A DNA stretch of 64,000 nucleotides, taken from assembly GCF_019216885.1 (NCBI RefSeq), contig NZ_JAAQRC020000001.1:1488001-1552000 (forward strand), written 5' to 3'. Made by a program: the position numbers and the translations under genes. The stretch comes from Methylobacterium sp. SyP6R (GTDB taxonomy: Bacteria > Pseudomonadota > Alphaproteobacteria > Rhizobiales > Beijerinckiaceae). Shown here piece by piece: positions 55,158 through 63,920 of this stretch; position 1 is the stretch's first letter, and each line of letters begins with the position of its first letter. The notes beneath the pieces were generated by a model that saw only the letters and a list, made by a program, of their open reading frames with translations, had not been told where the DNA came from and made no database searches.

Positions 55158-55168
55158 AAGGACCCGCC

Positions 55169-55528
55169 ATGCCGTCGCTGATTCACCGCCTCCTCGCCCT
55201 CGGCCGCGCGAGCGCCCCCGGGGACGGCCCACCCGGGGAAGGCGGCCCACCCGGGGAAGGCGGCCCACCCGGGGAAGGCGGCTTGGCGCGACACCTGCGT
55301 CGGCGCCGCGACCGCACGCGGTTGGCCGGGCTCGACGACCGGTTGCTGCGCGACATGGGCCTGCGGCGCGAGGTCTCGCCGGCCGGCCTCGACATCGTGC
55401 CCCTGTCCTCCGCCGATCCGGGCGCGCGGATAAGACCTGCGAAACCGTTGCCGGGTACCCTGCGCCATGACGAGACCGGGCCCGCGGCCTCGCCTCGCCA
55501 CGGCCGCGCTGCCCTCGACCGGCCATGA
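55169..55528 (+). CDS. DUF1127 protein with an in-frame Gly/Pro repeat
   Basis: 119 residues. Residues 44-75 match DUF1127 (RRRRDRTRLAGLDDRLLRDM, GLRRE), an RNA-binding/phosphate-stress-related small domain in related bacteria. Before it an 18-bp unit (55226-55279) is repeated three times, giving GPPGEG-type spacer copies. ATG 55169 is preceded by ggaagga. The C-terminal 35 residues look unconserved, so the functional protein may be shorter. Confidence 0.78.
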   Translation: MPSLIHRLLALGRASAPGDGPPGEGGPPGEGGPPGEGGLARHLRRRRDRTRLAGLDDRLLRDMGLRREVSPAGLDIVPLSSADPGARIRPAKPLPGTLRHDETGPAASPRHGRAALDRP

Positions 55529-55750
55529 TCGGGCCGTCATCGTGCCGTCGTGCCGAGGCCCGTGGGACAAAGCGCCGGCCGGGCGCCGGCGGTGTTTCCC
55601 GTTTGCATCACGTCGCTTGGATCCGACGTCCCGGTTCGAGGATTGGTTTACGAACCGTGTCCGTGCCCCGTCTTCGCCACATTCCGCCCCAAGCTTGACC
55701 TCGAGCGCGGCCATATCGGCCGTGCCCGGCAATGCACGACAGGGGCCTGC

Positions 55751-56467
55751 ATGACGCGGAACCGGACTTTCCCCATCACCGCCGCCCTCGCGGTTCTTGC
55801 CACGGCGCCGCATCTCGGCGCCTGCAGCCTGATGCCCGCCGGGGTCGACACGACGGGAAGCCTTCCGGACCGCAAGCAGCTCGCCGCCGTCACCAGCGCC
55901 GACCGGGACTGCCTCGCCCGCGCGATGTATTTCGAGTCCAACCGCTCGAGCGAGGAAGGCCTGCTCGCGGTCGGCACCGTGGTGATGAACCGGCTCGAGG
56001 CGCCGGCCTACCCGAACTCGATCTGCGGCGTCGTCGGCCAGAAGCGCCAGTTCGCCGCCGGCGTGCTGCACAAGCCGATGCGCGACAAGGAACGCGAGAA
56101 GGCCCAGCAGGTCGCCGACGCGATCCTGGCCGGCGAGCGCCACGAGAAGGTCGGCGGCGCGATGTTCTTCCACACCGCCGGCTACACCTTCTCCTACCGC
56201 AACATGCACTACGTGGCTTTGGCCGGCGGCAACGCCTTCTACGAGAAGCGCCCGTGGTACGACCGCGAGGGCGCGACCCCGCGCCGGGCCCCCGCCGCCG
56301 CGACGCAGCTCGCCCAACTCCAGTCCGGCTCGGCCGGCAGCGCCCGCTGGACCTCGCACCCGGTCCGGGTCGCCCGCAACACCCAGCAGACCCCGCTCGC
56401 CGAGTTGGGGCCCGCCCGCAACGTCTGCCGCGTCGCCGCCGCCGAGACCGGCCGCAGCCCGGGCTGA
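55751..56467 (+). CDS. SleB-type cell wall hydrolase, lipoprotein
   Basis: 238 residues. The lipoprotein signal has lipobox LGAC (TAALAVLATAPHLGACS). The Hydrolase_2/SleB domain reads LARAMYFESNRSSEEGLLAV, GTVVMNRLEAPAYPNSICGV, QFAAGVLHKPM, HTAGYTFSYRNMHYVALAGG, with the conserved Glu in YFES. Predicted to cleave peptidoglycan at the outer-membrane face. The C-terminal 60 residues are low complexity. Confidence 0.9.
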   Translation: MTRNRTFPITAALAVLATAPHLGACSLMPAGVDTTGSLPDRKQLAAVTSADRDCLARAMYFESNRSSEEGLLAVGTVVMNRLEAPAYPNSICGVVGQKRQFAAGVLHKPMRDKEREKAQQVADAILAGERHEKVGGAMFFHTAGYTFSYRNMHYVALAGGNAFYEKRPWYDREGATPRRAPAAATQLAQLQSGSAGSARWTSHPVRVARNTQQTPLAELGPARNVCRVAAAETGRSPG

Positions 56468-56473
56468 TCGGTA

Positions 56474-57259
56474 TTACGCCAGCCGATCGAGCCGCAGGCG
56501 GTGGCGCGCATCGGTGAGCCGGCGCGACGCCGCGAGGACCGCGGCCGTCACCCCGAGGCCGCTCGCCCCCGCCAGCAGGAACAGGATCAGGATCTGTGAC
56601 GCGGCCGCGCCCTGCGGGTCTTGGCCCGCGAGGATCTGGCCGGTCATCATCCCCGGCAGGGTGATCAGCCCCGCCGCCGCCATCTGGTTGAGCACCGGGA
56701 TCAGCCCGGCCCGGATCGCGCTGCGCACGAGCGGCGCCAGGGCCTCGTCCCGGGTGGCGCCGAGCGCCAGCCGCGCCTCGATCCCCGCCCGCTCGCGCCG
56801 CACGGCGCCCGTGAAGCCGTTGAGCCCGATCGCGATCCCGCTCATCACCGAGCCCAGCACGATGCCGGAAAGCGGGATCAGCGCGTGCGGGTCCCACCAG
56901 GGCTGCGGGCGCAACGCCGCGAGGCCGACCGCGACGGCGATGACGGTCGCCCCCGCGGTGACGAGGCCGCCGAGCCCGTAGCGCCACGCCCCCCGCAGGG
57001 GCCGCTCCTGCCGGGCGCCGATCTCGTAAGCCGCGGCGAGCGCCATCACGGCGACCACTCCCACCACCGGCCCCGGCGCCCCGAGGCCGAACACCGTGCG
57101 CAACACCAGCCCGACCAGGGTGAGCTGCGCCGTGAGCCGGCAGGCCGCGACCAGGATCGTGCGGGCGAGCCCGAGGCCCAGCATCGCCGACAGGCCGGCA
57201 TGGGCGAGGACGAAACCCGCTCCGAGGGCGAGATCGAGCGGGCCGGGTGACGGGATCAT
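56474..57259 (-). CDS. fetB: FetB-like ABC permease (UPF0014, metal exporter type)
   Basis: 261 residues with about seven helices. QLTLVGLVLRTVFGLG, LIPLSGIVLGSVMSGIAIGL, RLALGATRDEALAPLVRSAI, GLITLPGMMTGQILAGQDP are the family blocks. In E. coli FetAB exports iron and gives peroxide tolerance. Its ATG overlaps the stop of the ATPase gene by four bases (ATGA). Substrate here inferred only from the family. Confidence 0.9.
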   Translation of the reverse strand: MIPSPGPLDLALGAGFVLAHAGLSAMLGLGLARTILVAACRLTAQLTLVGLVLRTVFGLGAPGPVVGVVAVMALAAAYEIGARQERPLRGAWRYGLGGLVTAGATVIAVAVGLAALRPQPWWDPHALIPLSGIVLGSVMSGIAIGLNGFTGAVRRERAGIEARLALGATRDEALAPLVRSAIRAGLIPVLNQMAAAGLITLPGMMTGQILAGQDPQGAAASQILILFLLAGASGLGVTAAVLAASRRLTDARHRLRLDRLA

Positions 57260-57846
57260 GCGGGACGCCCGCCCGCCACCGCGAGCCGTCGGGTCGTCAG
57301 GCGCGCCACCTGGGCCGGATCGTGCGAGACGAGGAGGACGATCAGCCCGGCGGCGCGGCGGCCCTCGATCACGGCTTCGGCGCCCCGCACGCTGTCGGGA
57401 TCGAGGGAGGCGGTCGGCTCGTCGAGGAGCAGCACGCGGGGGCCACCGGCGAGCGCCCGCAGGAGGGCGAGGCGCTGGCGCTCGCCGGTGGAGAGCCGCG
57501 CCACCGGCCAGCCGAACACCTCCGGCGGCAGGCGCAGGGCCTCCCGCTCGGGGGCGAGGCGGGCAGCGGCGTCGGCGGAAAAATGCTCGGCCACGGTCTC
57601 GGCCCACCAGCCGGCCTCCGCCGCGAGATAGGTCACCCAGCGCCGCCAGGTCGGCGCCGGCACCGCCTCCCGGTCGACCCCGTCGAGGCGAGCCCGGCCC
57701 TCGGACGGGTCGAGATCGGCGATCATGCGCAGGAAGACGCTCTTGCCCGCCCCCGACGGCCCCGTGACCGCGCAGGCCTCGCCCGGCGCCAGCGCGAGGT
57801 CGAAGGGCCCGAAACGGTCGCGGCGGAGGGCGTCGATGCGGAGCAT
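57256..57846 (-). CDS. fetA: FetA-like ABC ATP-binding protein
   Basis: 196 residues, short as usual for FetA. Walker A GPSGAGKSVFLRMIADLDPS, signature LSTGERQRLALLRAL, Walker B VLLLDEPTASLDPDS, switch His VSHDPAQV. Coupled to the permease gene. It lies divergent from the MFS gene with about 100 bases between. Confidence 0.9.
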   Translation of the reverse strand: MLRIDALRRDRFGPFDLALAPGEACAVTGPSGAGKSVFLRMIADLDPSEGRARLDGVDREAVPAPTWRRWVTYLAAEAGWWAETVAEHFSADAAARLAPEREALRLPPEVFGWPVARLSTGERQRLALLRALAGGPRVLLLDEPTASLDPDSVRGAEAVIEGRRAAGLIVLLVSHDPAQVARLTTRRLAVAGGRPA

Positions 57847-57950
57847 GGGCGGGGACTGGGAAATTCCCGTCCGGTGTGCGGGAGGAGGGGGCGGAACGCA
57901 ACCGCCGCGCTGCTGTTCTCCCTGCCACGGATGAATCGGGAGGTTGCGAC

Positions 57951-59411
57951 GTGGCGGCAGCAGCGGGACCAGCGCGGGACGCCGGCATGGGCGTGGTGCG
58001 CAGCGACGTGCCGGCCCGGATGGACCGGCTGCCTTGGAGCCGCTTCCACCTGCTCCTCGTCGTCGCGCTCGGCATCACCTGGGTGCTCGACGGGCTCGAA
58101 GTCACCATCGTCGGGGCGATCGGCCCGGTGCTCCAGGACAAGCGGGCGCTCGGCCTCACCCTCCAGCAGATCGGCGGCGCGGCCTCGTTCTACGTCGTCG
58201 GCGCGGTGGTCGGCGCCCTGGTCTTCGGCTGGCTCACCGACCGGTTCGGGCGCCGCCTCGTCTTCTACGCCACGCTGATGATCTATGTCGGCGGCGTCAT
58301 CGCCAGCGCGCTCGCTTGGGATTTCTGGAGCTTCGCGCTGTTCCGCCTCGTCACCGGGCTCGGCATCGGCGGCGAATACGCGGCGATCAACTCGGCCATC
58401 GACGAGCTGATCCCCGCCAAGTATCGCGGCCGGGTCGATCTCATCGTCAATGGCAGCTTCTGGATCGGCGCCGCGGCCGGCGCGGGGGCCGCGCTGCTGC
58501 TCCTCGATCCCAACCTCTTCGATCCGGATTTCGGCTGGCGCCTCGGCTTCGGCATCGGCGGCGTGCTCGGCCTCGGCATCCTCTTTCTGCGCCGCTACGT
58601 GCCCGAGAGCCCGCGCTGGCTCGTCACCCATGGCCGCGAGGACGAGGCCGAGCGCACGGTGGCGGAGATCGAGCGCACGGTCGAGGCCGAGACGGGACAA
58701 AAGCTCCCGAAGGCGGAGGGTATCCTGGAGGTGCATCCGAAAAAGAGCTTCGGCTTCGGCGAGATTTTTTCGTCGATGGTCCACAAGCACCGCGGCCGCA
58801 GCATCCTGGCCCTGGTGCTGATGATCGCCCAGGCCTTCCTGTTCAACGCGGTGTTCTTCACCTACGGGCTGGTTCTGGCGAAGTTCTACGGCGTGCCGGA
58901 GAACAAGGCCGGCGTGTTCCTGGTGCCGCTCGCCATCGGCAACTTCCTGGGGCCGCTGCTGCTCGGCCACTTCTTCGACACGATCGGCCGGCGCCGGATG
59001 ATCGCCGGGACCTTCGCGTTGAGCGGCGTGCTGCTCATGGCGACCGCGGTGGTGTTCGGCCTCGACCTGTTCACCGCCTGGACCCAGACCTTCGCCTGGA
59101 TCGCGATCTTCTTCGTCGCCTCGGCGGCTGCAAGCTCCGCCTACCTGACGGCGAGCGAGATCTTCCCGCTCGAGACCCGGGCGCTCGCCATCGCGGTGTT
59201 CTACGCGCTCGGCACCGGTGCCGGCGGCGTGATGGCGCCGTGGCTCTTCACCCACCTGATCGAATCCGGCCAGCATTGGGCGCTCGCCGGCGGGTATGCG
59301 GGGGCGGCCCTGCTCCTGGTGATCGCCGCGGTGACGGAGTGGAAGCTCGGGGTCGACGCGGAGGGGAAGTCGCTGGAGAGTATCGCGGATCCGTTGTCGA
59401 AGGCGGGGTGA
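57951..59411 (+). CDS. MFS transporter, sugar-porter type
   Basis: 486 residues from GTG 57951, which has a cgggagg ribosome-binding site (a frame from 57876 exists but lacks one). Helix 1 VVALGITWVLDGLEVTIVGA is typical of the SP/AAHS group, with GWLTDRFGRRLVFYATL and the second-half FFDTIGRRRMIAGTFALSG. PESPRWLVTHGREDEAERTV is the sugar-porter signature after helix 6. A 60-residue central loop. Substrate unknown. Confidence 0.92.
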   Translation: MAAAAGPARDAGMGVVRSDVPARMDRLPWSRFHLLLVVALGITWVLDGLEVTIVGAIGPVLQDKRALGLTLQQIGGAASFYVVGAVVGALVFGWLTDRFGRRLVFYATLMIYVGGVIASALAWDFWSFALFRLVTGLGIGGEYAAINSAIDELIPAKYRGRVDLIVNGSFWIGAAAGAGAALLLLDPNLFDPDFGWRLGFGIGGVLGLGILFLRRYVPESPRWLVTHGREDEAERTVAEIERTVEAETGQKLPKAEGILEVHPKKSFGFGEIFSSMVHKHRGRSILALVLMIAQAFLFNAVFFTYGLVLAKFYGVPENKAGVFLVPLAIGNFLGPLLLGHFFDTIGRRRMIAGTFALSGVLLMATAVVFGLDLFTAWTQTFAWIAIFFVASAAASSAYLTASEIFPLETRALAIAVFYALGTGAGGVMAPWLFTHLIESGQHWALAGGYAGAALLLVIAAVTEWKLGVDAEGKSLESIADPLSKAG

Positions 59412-59418
59412 GGGGGCG

Positions 59419-62400
59419 TCAGGAGGTGGGCTCGGCCGGGGGTTGGGGGAGGGCGGCGATCAGGGCGTCGATCTCGGCGGCCTGAGCGTCGTGGCCGAGC
59501 TTGCGGTAGGCCCCGGCTGAGCGGCTGAGCACAATCGCTGCTTCCGTCGCCGCGCCGATCTGGCTCAGCAATTTTCCGAACTCTTCGCCAACTGCGGCGA
59601 TTGCATCGGCTCGACCTATATGCTCAGCTATGCGATAGGCTTCATTGAGGTCTTCGAGCACGATTTGTGCGCAAGCTTGATTGTAAATGCCCTTGGCAAT
59701 TCGAATTTTTGCTGCATGCAGATAAACATGACAGACTCCAGTCATGTCTCCCAATTCTTTATATATTGGGAGCTGCTTTTCTAGGCAAATGTCCAACCCT
59801 TCATCGAACCGTCCGAGCTGGAGCAGCACCTTGACGACCCAGCCAAGTGTGACGGCATACTCACCTCTATCTTCTAGACGTTCGAAGGTTGGCAATACCT
59901 CTTGATTATAGATTTGCAGAGCGCCATCGAGATTGCCTTTCTCCAGCAGCACTTCGGCGACATTCGCTAGTGCCACAGCGCGTGAGTGTGCATCGCCTAG
60001 CTGCTCATAGACTGGTAGCTCTTCCTCCAAACGAATCCGCAACGCTTCGTCTAGATCGCCACGCATGGACAGTACGTCTGCGATCTGGCCGATTGTCATA
60101 GTACGCAAGCGTACGTGTCCCAATCGTTCGTATACTGGTAACTGCTCTTCTCGACGAATTCGCAATGATTCGTTTAAGTCGCCCTGCAGGAAAATAACAT
60201 TGGCGATCTTACCAAAAGTCGTTGCTACCTCAACAATGTCGCCTAAATTTTTCAAGGCAGGCAATTGTTTTGTTTGATAAATTTGTAGTGATCTAGCAAG
60301 ATTGCCGCGCTCGAACATAACATCTGCAATCCTTCCCCAAGTCACCACTTGCGAACGTATATCCCCAAGGCTCACAAAAATCGATAATACTTCGTCTTCA
60401 TAAAGCCGTAACGCCTCGTCTATATCTCCGCGCGCAAGAAAAATATCCGCGATTTGAGCAGTCGCCACAGCGCGAGAACGCATATCGCCAAATTTTTCAT
60501 ATATTGGCAGTTCTTCTTTCCGCCGGATACGTAGCGCTTCGTCCCACTCGCCACGTATTGATAAAATATCTGCTATTAGACCTCGTGTCACGGCATATGA
60601 CCGTGTATCTCCCATTTCCTCAAATTGTGCGCCCGCAAGTAGATATGCGCTCCTGGCTTCGTCAAGTTGCCCTTTTTGCTTCAGCCGATCGCCATATCGG
60701 GTCAAGAAGCGGGCTCGGCCGGCATGGTCTGGATCGGAGTCAAGGCATGCCCCATGCTCAATAAGAAGATCTTGCGTAGCTCCATCGCCAAGGCGGTCAG
60801 CGCATTCGATGCCAATCAAGAGCATATGAAATTTATAATTAATGTCTGATTTTGATGATTCTGCAATCGCTTTTTGAACCAATGCGAATCCTCGGTGGGC
60901 ATCGTGGTGATGAAACCAAGCCCATCCAGCAGCGGCCGTTGCTGCTTCAACAAGGATATCTGGTACGTTGCCTGCTACTTCCGCGAGGCGGAGAAGTTCA
61001 ACAGCTTCTGGTCCTCGGCGCAACCGCCCTTCACGATTTCTCCATGCTGGCACCAGAGCTGTAACAACGGCACGTGCGATTCCTGCTAATTCGCATGCCT
61101 CGGGTTCCGCGAAGAGCGGGGCTGCCAGCGCGTTGACGGCGAAGTTCGTCGTCTCGCCGTCCCGGAACAGGTCGAGGCAGCCGAGACCGTTCAGACGGTT
61201 GAGCGCGGGCGGGGGTGCCAGAACCCCGAGTACACCCGCTGCTGTCTCCATCACCGCCCGCGGCACCGGCAGCGTGAAGGCGCGGGCCGCCCGCATGGCG
61301 CGGGCCTCCTCCACCGTCAGGGCGTCGCGATAGGTGGTCAGCGCCAACTCGTTGAAGAACTGACCGACATCGCCCGCCGGCATTGCGCCGCTTCCTCGGT
61401 AGCTCTCGACGGCTGCAATGGCGGCCTCGGCCCTACCCGGGTCGCTCGGAATCGGCCGGGTGAGGAGGGCTTGGAGGCCGGGATTGCCCGCCGCCGCCTC
61501 ACGCGCCCGCCCCGCCAAAACCTCCGCGTCCTCGCTCACCTCGGCGTCCAGAACACCGCGGCTCAACTCGGCCCAGGCGAGCTTGCGACGCTGGCCCTCG
61601 GTCAGGGGCGGCAATTGTAGGTCGAGCAGGTCGTCGGCGACATCGCCGCGGGAGGCGGGCAGGCTGAACGTGTAGCGGCTGGTGAGGAGCAGGCGGGACT
61701 CGGTCAGGGTCCGGGCCGCCGCGAAGGCCTCGATCACCGCCTTGAGCGGCGCCCGCGCCTCGGCCTTGACGCGGGTGCGGGTCTCGCCGGGCCGCGGCGG
61801 CTCCAGGATGCGCTCGAGGTCGTCGATGACGAGGAGGATCGGCTGGTGGCCGGCGGCCCGGTCGGGCGCGGCGGCCGGGCCGGTCAGGATTGCCTCGATC
61901 GCGTCCTTCAGGGCCTGCGGATCGCGGGCAATCTCGTCGAGCCAGGCTGTGCGCAGGGCGGCGCGGTGGCGGGCATCGATGGCCTCGATCAGTTCGTCGA
62001 AGATCGCCCGGGCGTCGTAGCGGCCGAACACCACGGCACTGCGCAGGTCGGGCCGGCGCCGGGCGATGCGGGCGGCGAGGCTCGACTTGCCGAGCCGGCC
62101 CATGCCGCGCACCAGCACGCCGGCCGGCCCGTCGAACGCCGAGAAGGCCCGCAGGACCGCCTGCGCCTCCCGCCGCCTCCCGACATAGAGAGCGGGGGCC
62201 GCCACCGGCACCTGCTGCTTGCGGTCGAGGAACGGCTTGTCGCCCAGCGGCCGCGGCCGCGGCGGCTGGCCGTTGGCGCAGAGCGGCCCGCCGCCATGCG
62301 GCCCGAGATGGACCCGGGCGAGGTGCCAGTGCCGCCCGGTGCCCTCCGGGTCCCGTTGCAACGCCTCGACCAGCGCCCGCCGGGCGATTGCCGCGGCGGC

Positions 62401-63303
62401 CGGCACGGTCTCGCGTCGGCCGAGTGCTTCATAGAGCGCGCGGGCGAACACGATGGCATCGGAATCGTAGACCGAGCCGGCCCAGCCGATCACTTGCGGC
62501 AGGCCGGCTTCCATCAGGGCAAGCGCCAGCGGCACGGCGGCGCCGGCCTGCTCGGCGCTGCGGCAGGCCGAGACCATGGCCAGCGGCGGCCGGTGGCTCC
62601 CCATCGCCTCGCAGAGCCGACCGGCGGTGACGGGGTCGAGCCCGCCCTTGTCGTCCTCCAGGGCGAGCACGCCGCGCCCTTCATCGAGGTCGCCGTGGCA
62701 GGTGAGGTGCAGCACCTCGAACGGGCCTTCCAGGGCGAGGCGGTCGGCCAGGGGCCCGAGCGCGCCGCTCTCCTCCACGGCGAGCTGCACCGGCAGGCGC
62801 TCGACCGCGTCGAGGATCAGCGCCTCCTCGCGCTCGTAATCGAGGTCCGACACGCCCTCCGGCGCCGCCGCCATGAACAGCACCGAGAGGTCGCGGTGGG
62901 CCGGTTCCCACGGCGTGCCGGGGGCGCCGAAGCGCCGGGCCGGGCTGTAGGCGCGGGTGGCGTCGAAGGCGAGGTGGAGGCCGCTCGCGTCGGTCAGGAG
63001 TTCCCAGGGTGCCGCCACGAAGGCGCGGGCCTTCGCGTCGGGCCGAACCGCCACCGCCAGGTCGAGGGAGACCGGCCCGCTCTCACCGATGATCGGCGCC
63101 AGCAGATCCTTGCGGTCGAGCCAATCGTGCAGGGCCTTGCCGATCGCCAGAAGCGTCCCGGCCGGCTTCGGAAGCGTCAGCGCCCTGGTATAGGCGGCAC
63201 TCTGGTCATTGAGGAAATCCGCGTCGGCGGCCTCGAACGGGCGGCGCTCCTCGCGCGCGCCGTCGAGGATGATCTGGCCGTCCCTGCACCACAGTACCGC
63301 CAT
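59419..63303 (-). CDS. CHAT protease - STAND/NACHT-like ATPase - TPR repeat protein
   Basis: 1294 residues. Residues 90-330 are a CHAT caspase-fold domain: the VAAPWELLTDASGLHL signature, catalytic His203 (VLHLTCHGDLDEGRGVLALE) and Cys247 (MVSACRSAEQAG). Residues 370-600 are a P-loop ATPase: Walker A GMGRLGKSSL (Lys406), Walker B ILLVIDDLERIL (Asp494, Asp495). A helical region follows. From about residue 865 onward there are eight or nine 40-residue TPR units such as IADVLSMRGDLDEALRIRLE. The TPR part (59650-61080) is clearly AT-richer than the rest. CHAT-TPR proteins act as activated proteases in antiphage immunity (for example the type III-E gRAMP partner), so a defence role is plausible. 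It is convergent with the MFS gene and 131 bases downstream of a coiled-coil gene. Confidence 0.88.
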   Translation of the reverse strand: MAVLWCRDGQIILDGAREERRPFEAADADFLNDQSAAYTRALTLPKPAGTLLAIGKALHDWLDRKDLLAPIIGESGPVSLDLAVAVRPDAKARAFVAAPWELLTDASGLHLAFDATRAYSPARRFGAPGTPWEPAHRDLSVLFMAAAPEGVSDLDYEREEALILDAVERLPVQLAVEESGALGPLADRLALEGPFEVLHLTCHGDLDEGRGVLALEDDKGGLDPVTAGRLCEAMGSHRPPLAMVSACRSAEQAGAAVPLALALMEAGLPQVIGWAGSVYDSDAIVFARALYEALGRRETVPAAAAIARRALVEALQRDPEGTGRHWHLARVHLGPHGGGPLCANGQPPRPRPLGDKPFLDRKQQVPVAAPALYVGRRREAQAVLRAFSAFDGPAGVLVRGMGRLGKSSLAARIARRRPDLRSAVVFGRYDARAIFDELIEAIDARHRAALRTAWLDEIARDPQALKDAIEAILTGPAAAPDRAAGHQPILLVIDDLERILEPPRPGETRTRVKAEARAPLKAVIEAFAAARTLTESRLLLTSRYTFSLPASRGDVADDLLDLQLPPLTEGQRRKLAWAELSRGVLDAEVSEDAEVLAGRAREAAAGNPGLQALLTRPIPSDPGRAEAAIAAVESYRGSGAMPAGDVGQFFNELALTTYRDALTVEEARAMRAARAFTLPVPRAVMETAAGVLGVLAPPPALNRLNGLGCLDLFRDGETTNFAVNALAAPLFAEPEACELAGIARAVVTALVPAWRNREGRLRRGPEAVELLRLAEVAGNVPDILVEAATAAAGWAWFHHHDAHRGFALVQKAIAESSKSDINYKFHMLLIGIECADRLGDGATQDLLIEHGACLDSDPDHAGRARFLTRYGDRLKQKGQLDEARSAYLLAGAQFEEMGDTRSYAVTRGLIADILSIRGEWDEALRIRRKEELPIYEKFGDMRSRAVATAQIADIFLARGDIDEALRLYEDEVLSIFVSLGDIRSQVVTWGRIADVMFERGNLARSLQIYQTKQLPALKNLGDIVEVATTFGKIANVIFLQGDLNESLRIRREEQLPVYERLGHVRLRTMTIGQIADVLSMRGDLDEALRIRLEEELPVYEQLGDAHSRAVALANVAEVLLEKGNLDGALQIYNQEVLPTFERLEDRGEYAVTLGWVVKVLLQLGRFDEGLDICLEKQLPIYKELGDMTGVCHVYLHAAKIRIAKGIYNQACAQIVLEDLNEAYRIAEHIGRADAIAAVGEEFGKLLSQIGAATEAAIVLSRSAGAYRKLGHDAQAAEIDALIAALPQPPAEPTS

Positions 63304-63434
63304 CGACGACCGCCCATCACCCTGTGCGACTCAACCAGGATCGCATGGGGGAAGGACGACCGCCAGGGGCGATGGACGCGGTGGTCTGCAGCCTTCGTCT
63401 TAAGGGAGACGATCCGGAGTGGGCGGATGGACTG

Positions 63435-63920
63435 TCAGTGCAAGGCCGCCGGCCGCTCCGTCTCGGGCGGCATCACCGCCTCGTCGATGAGCGCCGCGCG
63501 GATGCGGGTCAGGCGGGCTTCCGCCGCCTCGCGGCGGGCTTCCGCGGCGGCGGCGGTCTCGCGGGCGGCGCGGGTGTCGGCCATCACCTCGGCCAGGCGC
63601 TCCTCCAGCCGGCGCACCCGTGCCCGCTCGGCGGACACCTTGGCCTCGGCCGCGCCGGCCTGGGCCTGCGCCTCCTCTGCGGCGTGTCGGGCCTCGGCGG
63701 CGGCCTCATGGGCCTCGGCGGCGGCCTGTCTCGCCTCGGCGGCCTCGGCAGCGGAGGCCCGCAGCGCCTCCTCGACCCGGCCGAGCAGGGCGCCGACCTC
63801 GCGGCCGAGCCGGTCGGCCCGGGCCTCGGCCGCGACGGCGCGGGCAGTCGTGGCGCGCACCGTCTCGGTCGCGCGGCGCAGCAGGTTCAGGATGGTGCCG
63901 GTGTCGAACGGGGTGGCCAT
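63435..63920 (-). CDS. Alanine-rich coiled-coil protein
   Basis: 161 residues from ATG 63920. Almost entirely Ala/Glu/Arg heptads (about residues 15-145: AEARADRLGREVGALLGRVE, ARRLEER-type units), predicted to form a long coiled coil. No enzymatic domain. It could scaffold or regulate the CHAT protein encoded immediately downstream, but the pairing is inferred only from proximity. The window ends 80 bases beyond its start. Confidence 0.7.
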   Translation of the reverse strand: MATPFDTGTILNLLRRATETVRATTARAVAAEARADRLGREVGALLGRVEEALRASAAEAAEARQAAAEAHEAAAEARHAAEEAQAQAGAAEAKVSAERARVRRLEERLAEVMADTRAARETAAAAEARREAAEARLTRIRAALIDEAVMPPETERPAALH

